From the NCBI GenBank assembly GCA_047625765.1, contig JBLHRE010000021.1, positions 1 through 18,309 of the forward strand: 18,309 nucleotides of DNA, written 5' to 3'. Of the stretch, positions 7,254 to 15,928 are shown in pieces. The notes below the pieces were generated by a model. That model had not been told where the DNA came from. It was given only the letters and a program-made list of their open reading frames with translations, and ran no database searches. How positions within the stretch are numbered: the stretch's first letter is position 1; the number at the start of each line of letters is the position of its first letter. Position numbers and translations under genes: made by a program. This DNA is from JBLHRE01 sp047625765 (GTDB taxonomy: Bacteria > Bacteroidota > Bacteroidia > Flavobacteriales > JBLHRE01).

Positions 7254-7529
7254 CTATACTGATGGTACGTGTTTTCTTCTAAAATAATTGCGAATAGCGA
7301 TAAAAACTGCTATTGCGTATATATCTGTTCGTTATAAAGTAAGAAATTGTTGTAAGTACGATGTACGAAAGGCAAGCATTAAACCATAAATTAAATGGTG
7401 CTTAGCTTTTTCAAAAATATCAACCTTATGTTTTTTATCTAAAACCCATTCCTTTAGTTCAGCATCTTTCCCAATCTTAATTAGAGCATGTGCTGTAGCA
7501 ATGACCAAAGTTTGATTTTCGGTATTAGT
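7254..7529 (-). pseudogene. Eroded coding remnant of unrecognised origin
   Basis: On the minus strand a 65-codon stretch (7335-7529) reads like protein, with ATAHALIKIGKDAELKEWVL and then KAKHHLIYGLMLAF, but it has no plausible start: it is preceded in frame by TAG (7530-7532) and by another stop further up. It ends in TAA (7332-7334), after which the same frame continues for 25 codons (TDIYAIAVFIAIRNYF) to a TAG at 7254-7256. Balanced amino-acid usage, basic and hydrophobic patches and the continued frame suggest a decayed gene rather than chance. The family is not recognised. There is a faint resemblance to DUF423 proteins (AH-L-K, then FE...IY-GL), which are present elsewhere in the window, but this is too weak to name it. 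A tiny TTG-initiated gene cannot be excluded. Confidence 0.4.
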
Positions 7530-7642
7530 CTAGGCAAAAACCTTGCATTAAAGCGGTTGTTCGTTTTTTTATCACCAAAATTGGGCAATTGTTAAATCTA
7601 TTTAAAGCTTATTAACGCAATGGTAAAGCCTTTGATTAATGA

Positions 7643-7650
7643 TATATTTG
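7643..7650 (+). promoter_or_regulatory. Putative -7 promoter box of the ABC efflux operon
   Basis: TATATTTG is an exact match to the Bacteroidota -7 consensus TAnnTTTG and ends 19 bases before the ATG of the ATPase gene, which would give a very short leader. No good -33 TTG is found at the usual 19-21 base spacing. It lies inside a 28-base block (7626-7653) that matches 1276-1303 at 23 positions. Confidence 0.45.
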
Positions 7651-7669
7651 CATTGCTAAATAGGAATAC

Positions 7670-8359
7670 ATGATTCGTTTAGAAAAAATTGAGAAAAGTT
7701 ATAAAACGGGGACTTCTAGTTTAAAAGTCCTTAAAGGCATTGACCTTCACATCAAAGAAGGAGAATTCGTGTCTATTATGGGGTCTTCGGGTTCTGGGAA
7801 ATCGACTCTATTAAATATTCTTGGAATACTTGATAATTACGATCAGGGATCTTTTCATTTGAATGGCACCTTGATTAAGGATTTATCCGAAACCAAAGCA
7901 GCCCATTTTAGAAATAAATTTATTGGATTTGTATTTCAATCGTTCAATCTTATTTCTTTTAAAAATGCTCTAGAAAATGTGGCATTACCTCTTTATTATC
8001 AAAAAGTACCCAGAAAGACTCGAAATGCAATTGCATTGGAGTATTTAGAAAAAGTAGGTTTAAAAGATTGGGCACATCACATGCCAAACGAATTATCTGG
8101 TGGGCAAAAACAACGTGTAGCTATTGCTAGAGCGCTTATATCTAAACCAAAAGTAATTTTGGCAGATGAACCAACGGGGGCATTGGATTCTAAAACTTCG
8201 TACGAGGTTATGAATATGCTTAAAGAAATACATGCACAAGGAATTACTGTTGTGGTAGTTACGCATGAGAATGATATTGCAGCCATGACAGAAAGAACCA
8301 TTCGTTTGAAAGATGGTTTGATAGAAAGTCAGGGAAAATTAGTAATGGAAAAAGCATAA
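7670..8359 (+). CDS. ABC efflux ATPase, MacB/LolD type
   Basis: The 229-residue cytoplasmic ATPase of a type VII (MacB-like) ABC transporter. Seen: Walker A GSSGSGKST (38-46), Q-loop Gln90 in FVFQSFNL, signature LSGGQKQR (142-149), Walker B VILADEPTGALDS (162-174) with catalytic Glu167, and H-loop His199. The phrase DEPTGALDS and the length are typical of the LolD/MacB/FtsE group. It is the first gene of a four-gene operon and is followed three bases later by a permease, so in this operon the MacB ATPase and membrane parts are separate genes instead of the single fused MacB of enterobacteria. Substrate is not shown; members export antibiotics, lipoproteins, peptides or siderophores. Confidence 0.94.
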   Translation: MIRLEKIEKSYKTGTSSLKVLKGIDLHIKEGEFVSIMGSSGSGKSTLLNILGILDNYDQGSFHLNGTLIKDLSETKAAHFRNKFIGFVFQSFNLISFKNALENVALPLYYQKVPRKTRNAIALEYLEKVGLKDWAHHMPNELSGGQKQRVAIARALISKPKVILADEPTGALDSKTSYEVMNMLKEIHAQGITVVVVTHENDIAAMTERTIRLKDGLIESQGKLVMEKA

Positions 8360-8362
8360 GCT

Positions 8363-9592
8363 GTGTTTGGAACCGATATCTGGCAAGAAATTTTTCACAC
8401 CATAAAAAAGAACAAGTTGCGTACTTTTCTTACAAGCTTTTCTATGGCTTGGGGGATTTTTATGTTGGTCTTGCTATTAGGCTCAGGAACTGGATTGGAA
8501 AATGGCATCCAAAAGCAATTTGCCGATGATGCTGTAAATAGTATTTGGGTAAGACCAGGTGTTACGAGCATACCTTATAAAGGATTTCAAGCTGGTAGAA
8601 GAGTTCAGTTCACTAACGAAGATGTTGATCTTGCCAAAGATAAAATTGAAGGGGTTGATAAACTTACTGCTCGATTTGGAATGTGGGGCCAAGAGATGAG
8701 TTATGGGAATGAATACTCGACTTACTCCTTAAGAGGAACCCACCCAGATCACAAATACTTAGAGAATACCATTATTGCAAAAGGTCGATTCTTAAATGAA
8801 TTGGATTTACAAAGGCAAAGAAAGATTACTGTAATTGGTAAAACAGTAGAAGAGCAACTGTACAAAGGTAAAGATGCCATGGGAACCTATCTGGAGATTA
8901 AGGGAATTCCATTTAAAGTAGTTGGGGTTTTTACAGACGAAGGAAATCCAAGAGAAATGGAATGTGTTTATGTTCCTATTACCACTGCACAACGCGTATT
9001 TAATGGAGGAAACACCATTCGCTATTTAATGTTTACTGTTGGTGATGCCAGCTTTGATGAAAGTGTGGTGATCGCAGATAATACGGAGGAATTTTATGCT
9101 CAAAGACACAGTATATCAGATCAAGATCCACGAGCCTTGAATATTTCTAATAACATGGAAGAGTTTAAGCGTGTAAGCGATTTGATGTTGGGGATAAGAG
9201 CATTTATCTGGATTATAGGTATTGGGACCATTGTAGCGGGAGTTGTTGGTGTAAGTAATATTATGATGATTGTGGTAAAGGAACGTACCAGAGAGATAGG
9301 TGTTCGAAAAGCCTTAGGAGCTTCTCCATGGTCTGTTATTAAATTGATTGTTTTAGAAGCTGTTTTAATTACCTCATTTGCAGGTTACCTTGGATTGTTA
9401 GCAGGAGTTGGCTTATTAGAAGCCGTTCGATTAAATGCTCCGCCAAGCGATTTCTTTGTAAATCCGGGAGTAGATTTTGGAGTTGCCGTAAGCACCACAG
9501 TCTTATTGATTATTGCGGGAAGTGCGGCAGGATTGTTTCCTGCAATGAAAGCAGCTCGTATTCTACCTATAGAAGCATTAAGAGACGAATAG
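8363..9592 (+). CDS. MacB-like ABC permease 1
   Basis: A 409-residue inner-membrane permease. An N-terminal membrane helix (about residues 20-40, following KKNKLRTFLTSF) is followed by a large periplasmic MacB_PCD domain (about 45-270) and a C-terminal FtsX domain with three helices (about 283-305, 333-360 and 373-395). The conserved VGVSNIMMIVVKERTREIGVRKALGA segment after the second helix is the FtsX coupling region that contacts the ATPase. The start is GTG (8363-8365): it lies three bases after the ATPase stop and gives the expected short cytoplasmic lead. It is a paralogue of the next gene (for example WGIFML and GRR-Q-TNEDV shared in both), so the working transporter is probably a heterodimer. 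Confidence 0.92.
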   Translation: MFGTDIWQEIFHTIKKNKLRTFLTSFSMAWGIFMLVLLLGSGTGLENGIQKQFADDAVNSIWVRPGVTSIPYKGFQAGRRVQFTNEDVDLAKDKIEGVDKLTARFGMWGQEMSYGNEYSTYSLRGTHPDHKYLENTIIAKGRFLNELDLQRQRKITVIGKTVEEQLYKGKDAMGTYLEIKGIPFKVVGVFTDEGNPREMECVYVPITTAQRVFNGGNTIRYLMFTVGDASFDESVVIADNTEEFYAQRHSISDQDPRALNISNNMEEFKRVSDLMLGIRAFIWIIGIGTIVAGVVGVSNIMMIVVKERTREIGVRKALGASPWSVIKLIVLEAVLITSFAGYLGLLAGVGLLEAVRLNAPPSDFFVNPGVDFGVAVSTTVLLIIAGSAAGLFPAMKAARILPIEALRDE

Positions 9593-9593
9593 T

Positions 9594-10847
9594 ATGTTTG
9601 ATATAGATCGTTGGACGGAAATATATGCTACACTAAGTAAAAATAGGGTGAGAACCCTATTGACAGCCTTTGGTGTGTTTTGGGGGATTTTTATGTTGAT
9701 TATCATGCTAGGATCTGGTAATGGTCTTAAGAATGGTGTTACTTCCAGTTTTGGAAACCGCGCTTTGAATAGTGTCTATGTTTGGTCTATGAGAACTACC
9801 ATTCCTTATATGGGATTGCCTAAAGGAAGGAGAATTCAATTGACCAACGAAGATGTGGCATATATCGAAAATAATGTCCCAGAAATAGAATATCTAGCGC
9901 CAAGAAACCAATTAGGTGGGTTTAGGGGTAGCAATAATGTGGTACGAGAAGGTAAAACAGGTGCATTCAGCATTTTTGGAGATTATCCCGAAGTAATACA
10001 TATCAATCCTATGAACATTGATAAAGGAAGATTTATCAATGATTTGGATATGCGTGACAAACGTAAGATATGTGTTATAGGTACCAAAGTTTACGATATC
10101 ATGTTCGAGAAAGGAGAAGACCCTATCGGCCAGCATGTTCAGATTAATGGAGTTTATTTTACTGTTGTTGGAGTCTACTCTACCAACAGTACGGGAGAAC
10201 AAGCCGAAGAGGAGACTCAGACCATTTATATTCCTTTTACCACTTTTCAAAAAGCATTTAATTATGGCAATCGTGTTTCTTGGTTTTCTATGACCACTAA
10301 AGCCAATATTACCGGTACAGCTTTACAAGCAAAGGTGCACGATGTTTTAAAAAGAAGACATAAAGTACATCCAAAAGACCCGCGTGCATTTGGTGGATTT
10401 AATATGGAGGAGCGTTTCACTCAGATGACAGGAATGTTTGATGGAATAGAAATGTTGACTTGGTTTGTTGGAATATTAACTTTACTTGCAGGAGTGATTG
10501 GGGTAAGTAATATTATGTTGATTGTAGTTCGGGAGCGTACGAAAGAGATAGGAGTGAGGAGAGCTATTGGAGCAAGGCCTATAGCCATTATTACTCAAAT
10601 TATTCAAGAAGCCGTGGTATTGACAGGACTGGCTGGTTACTTCGGGGTATTGGCTGGTGTATTTTTATTAGAAGGAGTCAATTTGATTATTGGTGAAGGT
10701 TCTGGAATGTTTAAGCATCCAGGAATTGACATTGATGTCGTTGTTTACTCCTTATTAGTTTTGGTTGTGTGTGGTACTTTTGCAGGATTTTTACCAGCAC
10801 GTAGAGCTTTAAGAATTAAACCTGTTGAAGCATTAAGAACAGAATAA
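9594..10847 (+). CDS. MacB-like ABC permease 2
   Basis: A 417-residue inner-membrane permease with the same plan as the preceding gene: first helix at about 20-40, periplasmic MacB_PCD domain, then a three-helix FtsX domain with IGVSNIMLIVVRERTKEIGVRRAIGA before the long coupling loop. It starts one base after the stop of permease 1, which implies translational coupling. The two permeases share clear similarity along their whole length, most in the first 80 and last 150 residues, and differ most in the periplasmic domain, indicating an old tandem duplication with division of roles. The periplasmic domain is expected to dock on the membrane-fusion protein encoded next. Confidence 0.92.
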   Translation: MFDIDRWTEIYATLSKNRVRTLLTAFGVFWGIFMLIIMLGSGNGLKNGVTSSFGNRALNSVYVWSMRTTIPYMGLPKGRRIQLTNEDVAYIENNVPEIEYLAPRNQLGGFRGSNNVVREGKTGAFSIFGDYPEVIHINPMNIDKGRFINDLDMRDKRKICVIGTKVYDIMFEKGEDPIGQHVQINGVYFTVVGVYSTNSTGEQAEEETQTIYIPFTTFQKAFNYGNRVSWFSMTTKANITGTALQAKVHDVLKRRHKVHPKDPRAFGGFNMEERFTQMTGMFDGIEMLTWFVGILTLLAGVIGVSNIMLIVVRERTKEIGVRRAIGARPIAIITQIIQEAVVLTGLAGYFGVLAGVFLLEGVNLIIGEGSGMFKHPGIDIDVVVYSLLVLVVCGTFAGFLPARRALRIKPVEALRTE

Positions 10848-10859
10848 ATACAAGTATAG

Positions 10860-11942
10860 ATGAAAGGTTTTTTAAGAATTCTACTACTATTAGTAGTGGT
10901 AGGTTTGTTTTTTTGGACATTGTGGTTTTTGTACCAGAAATCAGCAGAAGCACCAGTTGTTTTTGAAACAACAAATGCGGAGCAAAGAAATATTATCAAC
11001 AAGACTGTGGCAACCGGATCTATTGTTCCTAGAAAGGAAATTGAGATCAAGCCACAAGTTTCTGGAATTATCCAAGAGATTTATGTTGAAGCGGGAGATA
11101 AAGTGAAGAAAGGCGATTTAATTGCCAAGGTTCAAGTTATTCCTGATATGCTTAGTTTGAACAATGCTGAAAACAGACTAAACCGTGCTCAGATTAATTT
11201 CAACGATGCCAATCAGAATTTCGACCGTAATGGGAAACTGTACAAATCGGGTATTATAGCAAAAGCAGAGTATCAGCAGTTTAAATTGAATTTCGAGAGT
11301 GCTAAAGAAGAGTTAGAGGCTGCTAAAGGTAACCTTCAGATTATTAGAGAAGGAGCTACAAAAAAGGCTGGAAGAACTGCAAATACCTTGATTCGTTCTA
11401 CGGTAGAAGGAACTGTCTTGGATGTTCCTATTGAAGAAGGAAATTCGGTAATTGAAAGCAATAACTTTAATGAAGGTACTACCATTGCTTCTGTAGCCGA
11501 TTTAAGTGATATGATTTTTGAAGGGAAAGTAGACGAATCCGAAGTAGGTAAAATTCGCGAGGGAATGGAGCTTATAATTAATATTGGTGCTATCGAGAAT
11601 CAGAAATTTGCGGCCATTTTGGAATACATTTCTCCAAAAGGAGTTTTAGACAATGGTGCGATCCAGTTCGAGATTCGAGCAAAAATGAAGCTGAAAGAAG
11701 ATTCATACATACGTGCGGGTTACAGTGCTAATGCAGATATCGTTTTAGATAAAAGAGAAAATGTACTGGGTTTAAACGAAGCACTACTTTTATTCGACAA
11801 GGACAAAATGCCTTACATAGAAGTGCAAATTGGAGAGCAAGAATTTGAAAAGAGGGATTTAAAGGTAGGTCTGTCAGACGGTATTTTTATCGAAGTTTTA
11901 GAAGGACTTTCTAAAGAAGATAAAATCAAGAAGCAGCAATAG
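10860..11942 (+). CDS. Membrane-fusion (HlyD/MacA-type) efflux adaptor
   Basis: A 360-residue periplasmic adaptor anchored by one N-terminal membrane helix (about residues 5-25); no lipoprotein cysteine is seen. Domain order: first lipoyl half (about 58-92, with VSGIIQEIYVEAGDKVKKGD), an alpha-helical hairpin with coiled-coil character (about 98-165), second lipoyl half (about 177-215, TVEGTVLDVPIEEGNSV), then beta-barrel and membrane-proximal domains. This is the MacA/HlyD architecture, linking the inner-membrane ABC transporter to an outer-membrane TolC-like channel. No channel gene is in the operon, so one must be supplied from elsewhere. It follows permease 2 after twelve bases and is the last gene before the terminator. 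Placing the adaptor last, after the ATPase and permeases, is the reverse of the enterobacterial macAB order. Confidence 0.92.
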   Translation: MKGFLRILLLLVVVGLFFWTLWFLYQKSAEAPVVFETTNAEQRNIINKTVATGSIVPRKEIEIKPQVSGIIQEIYVEAGDKVKKGDLIAKVQVIPDMLSLNNAENRLNRAQINFNDANQNFDRNGKLYKSGIIAKAEYQQFKLNFESAKEELEAAKGNLQIIREGATKKAGRTANTLIRSTVEGTVLDVPIEEGNSVIESNNFNEGTTIASVADLSDMIFEGKVDESEVGKIREGMELIINIGAIENQKFAAILEYISPKGVLDNGAIQFEIRAKMKLKEDSYIRAGYSANADIVLDKRENVLGLNEALLLFDKDKMPYIEVQIGEQEFEKRDLKVGLSDGIFIEVLEGLSKEDKIKKQQ

Positions 11943-11963
11943 TAAACCAAATATATTAGAAAG

Positions 11964-12002
11964 AAAAAGGCTGTGTTGGTTATTACCAGCACAGCCTTTT
12001 TT
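11964..12002. terminator. Bidirectional intrinsic terminator
   Basis: A 16-bp stem (left arm 11964-11979, right arm 11986-12001; one G-T wobble) encloses the six-base loop TTATTA. The G/C core GGCTGTG pairs with CACAGCC, and the flanks give a T-run on the plus strand (11997-12002) and, read from the other side, on the minus strand (11964-11968). It sits between the convergent adaptor and uvrB genes and can end transcription from both. Confidence 0.93.
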
Positions 12003-12021
12003 AAATCTAATGCTAAGAGAA

Positions 12022-14031
12022 TTAATTCACGTTCATCAGTTTTCCTTCAAGCTCCTTAACTTCGTCTCTTAATTTCGCAGCTTCAACAAATTGGAATGCT
12101 TTTGCAGCTTTGGTCATTTCGTTTTTTGCCTTGATCAGAGCGTCCATCATTTGCTGTCTGGTTTGATAAACCGGTTTGCTTTCAGCGGCTTTTTGGTGGT
12201 CTTCTGATCCATCTTGGTATTTGCTACCAATAATTGCTCCTTGGCGGAGAATACTCTCTTTGCTCTTCTTTAAAGCCGTAGGAGTAATACCGTGTTTTTC
12301 GTTGTAAGCCAGCTGTTTTATTCTCCTTCTTTCGGTTTCGCTAATGGTTTTTTCCATACTGTTGGTAATCCTATCAGCATACATAATTACCAAGCCATTT
12401 ACATTTCTTGCAGCTCTACCTGCGGTCTGTGTAAGAGATCTTTCCGAACGTAAAAATCCTTCTTTGTCGGCATCCAATATGGCAACCAAAGATACTTCTG
12501 GTAAATCCAATCCTTCTCTTAATAAGTTTACCCCAATAAGAACATCAAATAAGCCAAGACGCAAGTCACGCATTATTTCTACACGTTCTACGGTATCCAC
12601 ATCAGAGTGGATATAACGACATTTAATATTAAATCGAGTTAAGTATTTGGTTAACTCCTCTGCCATACGTTTGGTAAGTGTTGTTACCAAAACACGCTCG
12701 TTTTTAGCTAAACGCAATTGAATTTCCTCTTGTAAATCGTCAATTTGATTATTACTAGGACGTACTTCTATTATTGGGTCTAAAAGCCCTGTTGGACGAA
12801 TAACTTGTTCGGCAACAATTCCTTGAGATTTCTCTAACTCGTAATCGGCTGGTGTGGCCGATATATAAATGGTTTGATCTGTTAACTCTTCAAATTCTTC
12901 GAATTTTAAAGGCCTATTGTCCATGGCAGCAGGTAGGCGAAAACCATATTCTACTAAATTTTCTTTTCGACTTCTATCTCCTCCGTACATTGCACGAATC
13001 TGTGGCATGGTTACATGACTTTCATCAACCACCATTAAAAAATCATCGGGAAAATAATCCAACAAACAGAAAGGTCTAGAGCCTGGAGCTCTACCATCTA
13101 AATATCTCGAATAATTCTCGATGCCAGAACAATAGCCTAATTCACGAATCATTTCTAAATCGTAATTGGTACGCTCTTCTATCCGTTTGGCTTCAAGATT
13201 TTTACCCGTTTCTCTAAAGTATTCGGTTTGCTTTACCATATCATCTTGAATTTGATGTATGGCATGTTTTAGCTTGTCTGGTGAGGTAACAAAGATATTG
13301 GCGGGATAGATTCGCAATTGCTTAAAATCTTCAATTTTAGCGTTGTTAACAGGGTCGAAACTATGCATAGATTCAATTTCATCTCCCCAAAAACTAATTC
13401 TATAGGCAATGTCTGCATATGCAGGGAAAACATCCACCGTGTCGCCCTTAACTCTAAAGCGGCCCCTTTCTAACAAGGTTTCAGTTCTAGCATATAGCGA
13501 AGCAACAAATCGGTGTAACAAAGCATTTCTGCTTACCAATTGTCCAACTTCTAGATCAACAACATTATTATTGAACTCTTCTGGATTTCCCAGGCCGTAA
13601 ATACACGAAACAGAAGCCACAACAATAACATCTCTCCGGCCCGATAATAAAGAAGAAGTAGCGCTTAATCGCAACTTTTCAATATCATCGTTGATAGACA
13701 TATCCTTTTCTATAAAAGTACCCGTTACGGGTAAGTAAGCTTCTGGTTGATAATAATCGTAATAAGAAACAAAATACTCGACAGCATTCTCTGGGAAGAA
13801 TTGTTTGAACTCTCCATAAAGCTGCGCTGCCAAAGTTTTGTTATGGCTTAGTATAAGTGTAGGACGATTAACTTCTTTGATGACATTTGCAACAGAGAAG
13901 GTTTTTCCAGACCCAGTTACCCCTAATAAGGTTTGATATTTTTCATCGGCATTAAGACCTTCAACTAACTGCTTTATTGCAGCTGGTTGATCGCCCGTAG
14001 GGAGGAAATCTGAAACAATTTTAAAGTCCAA
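12022..14031 (-). CDS. uvrB: Excinuclease ABC subunit B
   Basis: The 669-residue, full-length UvrB, the damage-verifying helicase-like subunit of nucleotide excision repair; it is loaded by UvrA and recruits UvrC. Seen: Walker A GVTGSGKT (37-44), the damage-binding beta-hairpin region YYDYYQPEAYLP (90-101), the Walker B variant DESH (336-339), helicase motif VI QTAGRAARN (535-543) and a C-terminal UVR domain (about 625-660) that binds UvrC. The start is TTG (14029-14031): an in-frame TAA lies six bases upstream, and the N-terminus MDFKIVSDFLPTGDQ is the normal one for the family, so no ATG start is available. It is the last gene of the minus-strand run, ten bases after the DUF349 gene, and ends before the shared terminator. 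No LexA box is recognisable. Confidence 0.97.
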   Translation of the reverse strand: MDFKIVSDFLPTGDQPAAIKQLVEGLNADEKYQTLLGVTGSGKTFSVANVIKEVNRPTLILSHNKTLAAQLYGEFKQFFPENAVEYFVSYYDYYQPEAYLPVTGTFIEKDMSINDDIEKLRLSATSSLLSGRRDVIVVASVSCIYGLGNPEEFNNNVVDLEVGQLVSRNALLHRFVASLYARTETLLERGRFRVKGDTVDVFPAYADIAYRISFWGDEIESMHSFDPVNNAKIEDFKQLRIYPANIFVTSPDKLKHAIHQIQDDMVKQTEYFRETGKNLEAKRIEERTNYDLEMIRELGYCSGIENYSRYLDGRAPGSRPFCLLDYFPDDFLMVVDESHVTMPQIRAMYGGDRSRKENLVEYGFRLPAAMDNRPLKFEEFEELTDQTIYISATPADYELEKSQGIVAEQVIRPTGLLDPIIEVRPSNNQIDDLQEEIQLRLAKNERVLVTTLTKRMAEELTKYLTRFNIKCRYIHSDVDTVERVEIMRDLRLGLFDVLIGVNLLREGLDLPEVSLVAILDADKEGFLRSERSLTQTAGRAARNVNGLVIMYADRITNSMEKTISETERRRIKQLAYNEKHGITPTALKKSKESILRQGAIIGSKYQDGSEDHQKAAESKPVYQTRQQMMDALIKAKNEMTKAAKAFQFVEAAKLRDEVKELEGKLMNVN

Positions 14032-14041
14032 GTTTTATGTT

Positions 14042-15889
14042 TTAGTCTTGTATAGGATCTTTGGAAAAAGTTTTAATCCAAATCAATTTCTCTTTTAAGA
14101 AGTCAATATCCTTTCTTTGTTTGTCTATGTTTTTCTGAACGCTTGCAACCAAAAGATTTGGTTTACCACTTTTAGTGTTAAACATCTGAATATTAGCTTC
14201 CAATTGAGAAGCTTCGGCACTTAAATCTGTGATTTCTCTACGGATAAAGTCTTGTTCTTTTGAAATCATATCAAGCTGGTCGTCATTCTTCCATTGCTCA
14301 ATTTTAGCTTTCAATTTCAATTTTTCAACTTCCGTTTTATCCAAGTTTAATTTATCGAAACAAGAGCTAATAAAGTTTCTAAAATCGTCTTCGATTGTAC
14401 GGTTAGACTTAGGTACTATCCCTAAACCTTTCCATGCTGCTTGCCAAGATTTTAAAAGGTCTAAAACTTCTGATTGACTTTCTGATAATTTTTCTTTACC
14501 AATCTTAGCTAAGAAATCGGCTTTGGCAATTGCGTTAGCTTCAAAAGCCTTGTCCTTTTCATCAGAATGTGCTTGCATTGCATCAAAAAAGGCATTACAA
14601 GCCGTTCTGAATTTGGTCCACAATTTATCAGCATCTTTTCTTGGAGCACCTTTAACGGTTTTCCATTTTGCTTGCAATCCCTTAAGCTCGTTAGCTGTTT
14701 CTTTCCAATCTGTACTGTCTTTTAGAGCATCAGACTGATTTACAAGGTCTTGCAGTTTTGCAAGTGCATCGGCAAATCCACTTTTTAATTCTTTATAGAA
14801 AGCATTCTTTGCAGAGCGAATATTTTTTTGAGCCGTTCTAAAACGCTCCCAAACAGCATCGTTAGATTCTTCAGGAGCATATCCAATTCTCTTCCAATTG
14901 GATACATTTGCATCCAACTGTTCATCCAATTCCTTCCATTCTTTGCTCGATTTTAGAGCAGAGGTATCAATAGCTTCTAATAAATCGCATAAAGCTTCTT
15001 TGGCAACCAGATTTTCTTTTTGCTTATTACGTTGTTGCTCCAAGAAAGCATGTCTCTTGTCATGAATTAGTTTGGTAATTTCGCTAAAGCGGTTCCAAGT
15101 TTCTTCGCGCATTTCTCTTACAACAGGCCCAGTTTCTTCTTTCCAAACCTTGTGTAATTTTTGCAATTGCTTAAATGCTTTATTGATAGAGTTTTCACTT
15201 AATAAAGCTTCAGCTTTAGCAATAATTTCATTTTTTTGCTCCAAGTTTTTCTGGAAATCGAGGTCACGAAGGTCTTTGTTAATTTTTACGTAATCGTAAA
15301 AGTTCTCTACATGGTGGTGATAAGTTTTATAAACATCACTGCTATCAGCCTTAGCCACATAACCAGCGTTTCTCCAACGTTCTTGAATATCCTTGAAGCT
15401 ATTATAAGTTACAGCCATTGTTTCTTCTGTATCAACCAAAGCCTTTAACTCTTCGATTAAACCCAAACGAATACTCAAGTTTTGCTTTTGTTGCTCCTCT
15501 AATTGCGAATAATAAGCATCACGTTTCTTTTTGAAATCATCTAAAAAAGTTTTGAAATTTTCTTTTAAAGGCTGAATGAATTCAAAGTCCATTTCTGCAT
15601 TTCCAGTAGCAGTAAACTCTTCTTGCTTGGCTTTACGCTCAGTAGCAAGACCAGTAAACAACAACGCTTTTATAGCATCTATTTGCTTTTTAATGTGCTG
15701 AATTGGCTCAGTTTTAATAAGCGTTTGAGCAGTTTCGAAAAGCTGTTCGTGGCTCATTTTTGTATAACTATCCAAGTCCAATAATGGGTTCATTTTCTTT
15801 GGATCCTCTTTAAGGCTTACGTTTGTGCTTGTTAGTTCATTTTCTTGAACCATATCTTTTTCTTCAGTCATCAATGTAATGGCTTGCAT
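14042..15889 (-). CDS. DUF349 repeat protein
   Basis: A 615-residue, highly charged, almost entirely helical cytoplasmic protein built of DUF349 repeats; the molecular function is unknown. At least five repeats of the pattern W-x(n)-G-x(n)-W/Y-x2-F are visible, for example around WRNAGYVAKADSSDVYKTY, WKEETGPVVREMREETWNRF, WKRIGYAPEESNDAVWERF, WKTVKGAPRKDADKLWTKF and WKGLGIVPKSNRTIEDDF, spaced about 70-80 residues. The last 60 residues form a coiled coil. There is no membrane segment or signal peptide. The ATG at 15887-15889 was taken; the internal Met7 or Met13 could also serve. The gene sits between aroE and uvrB, with a possible promoter of its own in the short gap upstream. DUF349 next to aroE and DUF368 is recalled as a recurrent arrangement in Bacteroidota. 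Confidence 0.88.
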   Translation of the reverse strand: MQAITLMTEEKDMVQENELTSTNVSLKEDPKKMNPLLDLDSYTKMSHEQLFETAQTLIKTEPIQHIKKQIDAIKALLFTGLATERKAKQEEFTATGNAEMDFEFIQPLKENFKTFLDDFKKKRDAYYSQLEEQQKQNLSIRLGLIEELKALVDTEETMAVTYNSFKDIQERWRNAGYVAKADSSDVYKTYHHHVENFYDYVKINKDLRDLDFQKNLEQKNEIIAKAEALLSENSINKAFKQLQKLHKVWKEETGPVVREMREETWNRFSEITKLIHDKRHAFLEQQRNKQKENLVAKEALCDLLEAIDTSALKSSKEWKELDEQLDANVSNWKRIGYAPEESNDAVWERFRTAQKNIRSAKNAFYKELKSGFADALAKLQDLVNQSDALKDSTDWKETANELKGLQAKWKTVKGAPRKDADKLWTKFRTACNAFFDAMQAHSDEKDKAFEANAIAKADFLAKIGKEKLSESQSEVLDLLKSWQAAWKGLGIVPKSNRTIEDDFRNFISSCFDKLNLDKTEVEKLKLKAKIEQWKNDDQLDMISKEQDFIRREITDLSAEASQLEANIQMFNTKSGKPNLLVASVQKNIDKQRKDIDFLKEKLIWIKTFSKDPIQD

Positions 15890-15910
15890 GTTTTAATAAT
15901 TCTGGGACAG

Positions 15911-15918
15911 CAAATTTA
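15911..15918 (-). promoter_or_regulatory. Putative internal -7 promoter box before the DUF349 gene
   Basis: Read on the minus strand this is TAAATTTG, an exact TAnnTTTG match in the 39-base gap between aroE and the DUF349 gene. A TTG (15941-15943, minus) lies 22 bases upstream, inside the aroE 3' end, slightly beyond the usual spacing. It would let DUF349 and uvrB be expressed independently of the upstream genes. Confidence 0.4.
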
Positions 15919-15928
15919 GTGAATAGGC

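Noticed and set aside
7285..7317. Short inverted repeat AATAGC / GCTATT in the gap before the ABC operon
   Set aside because: Only six base pairs, not extendable, no T-run and no context; expected by chance.
12344..15448. Several plus-strand open frames of 60-90 codons across the uvrB and DUF349 region
   Set aside because: They are opposite-strand shadows of long genes with clear domains, have unlikely composition and no start signals.
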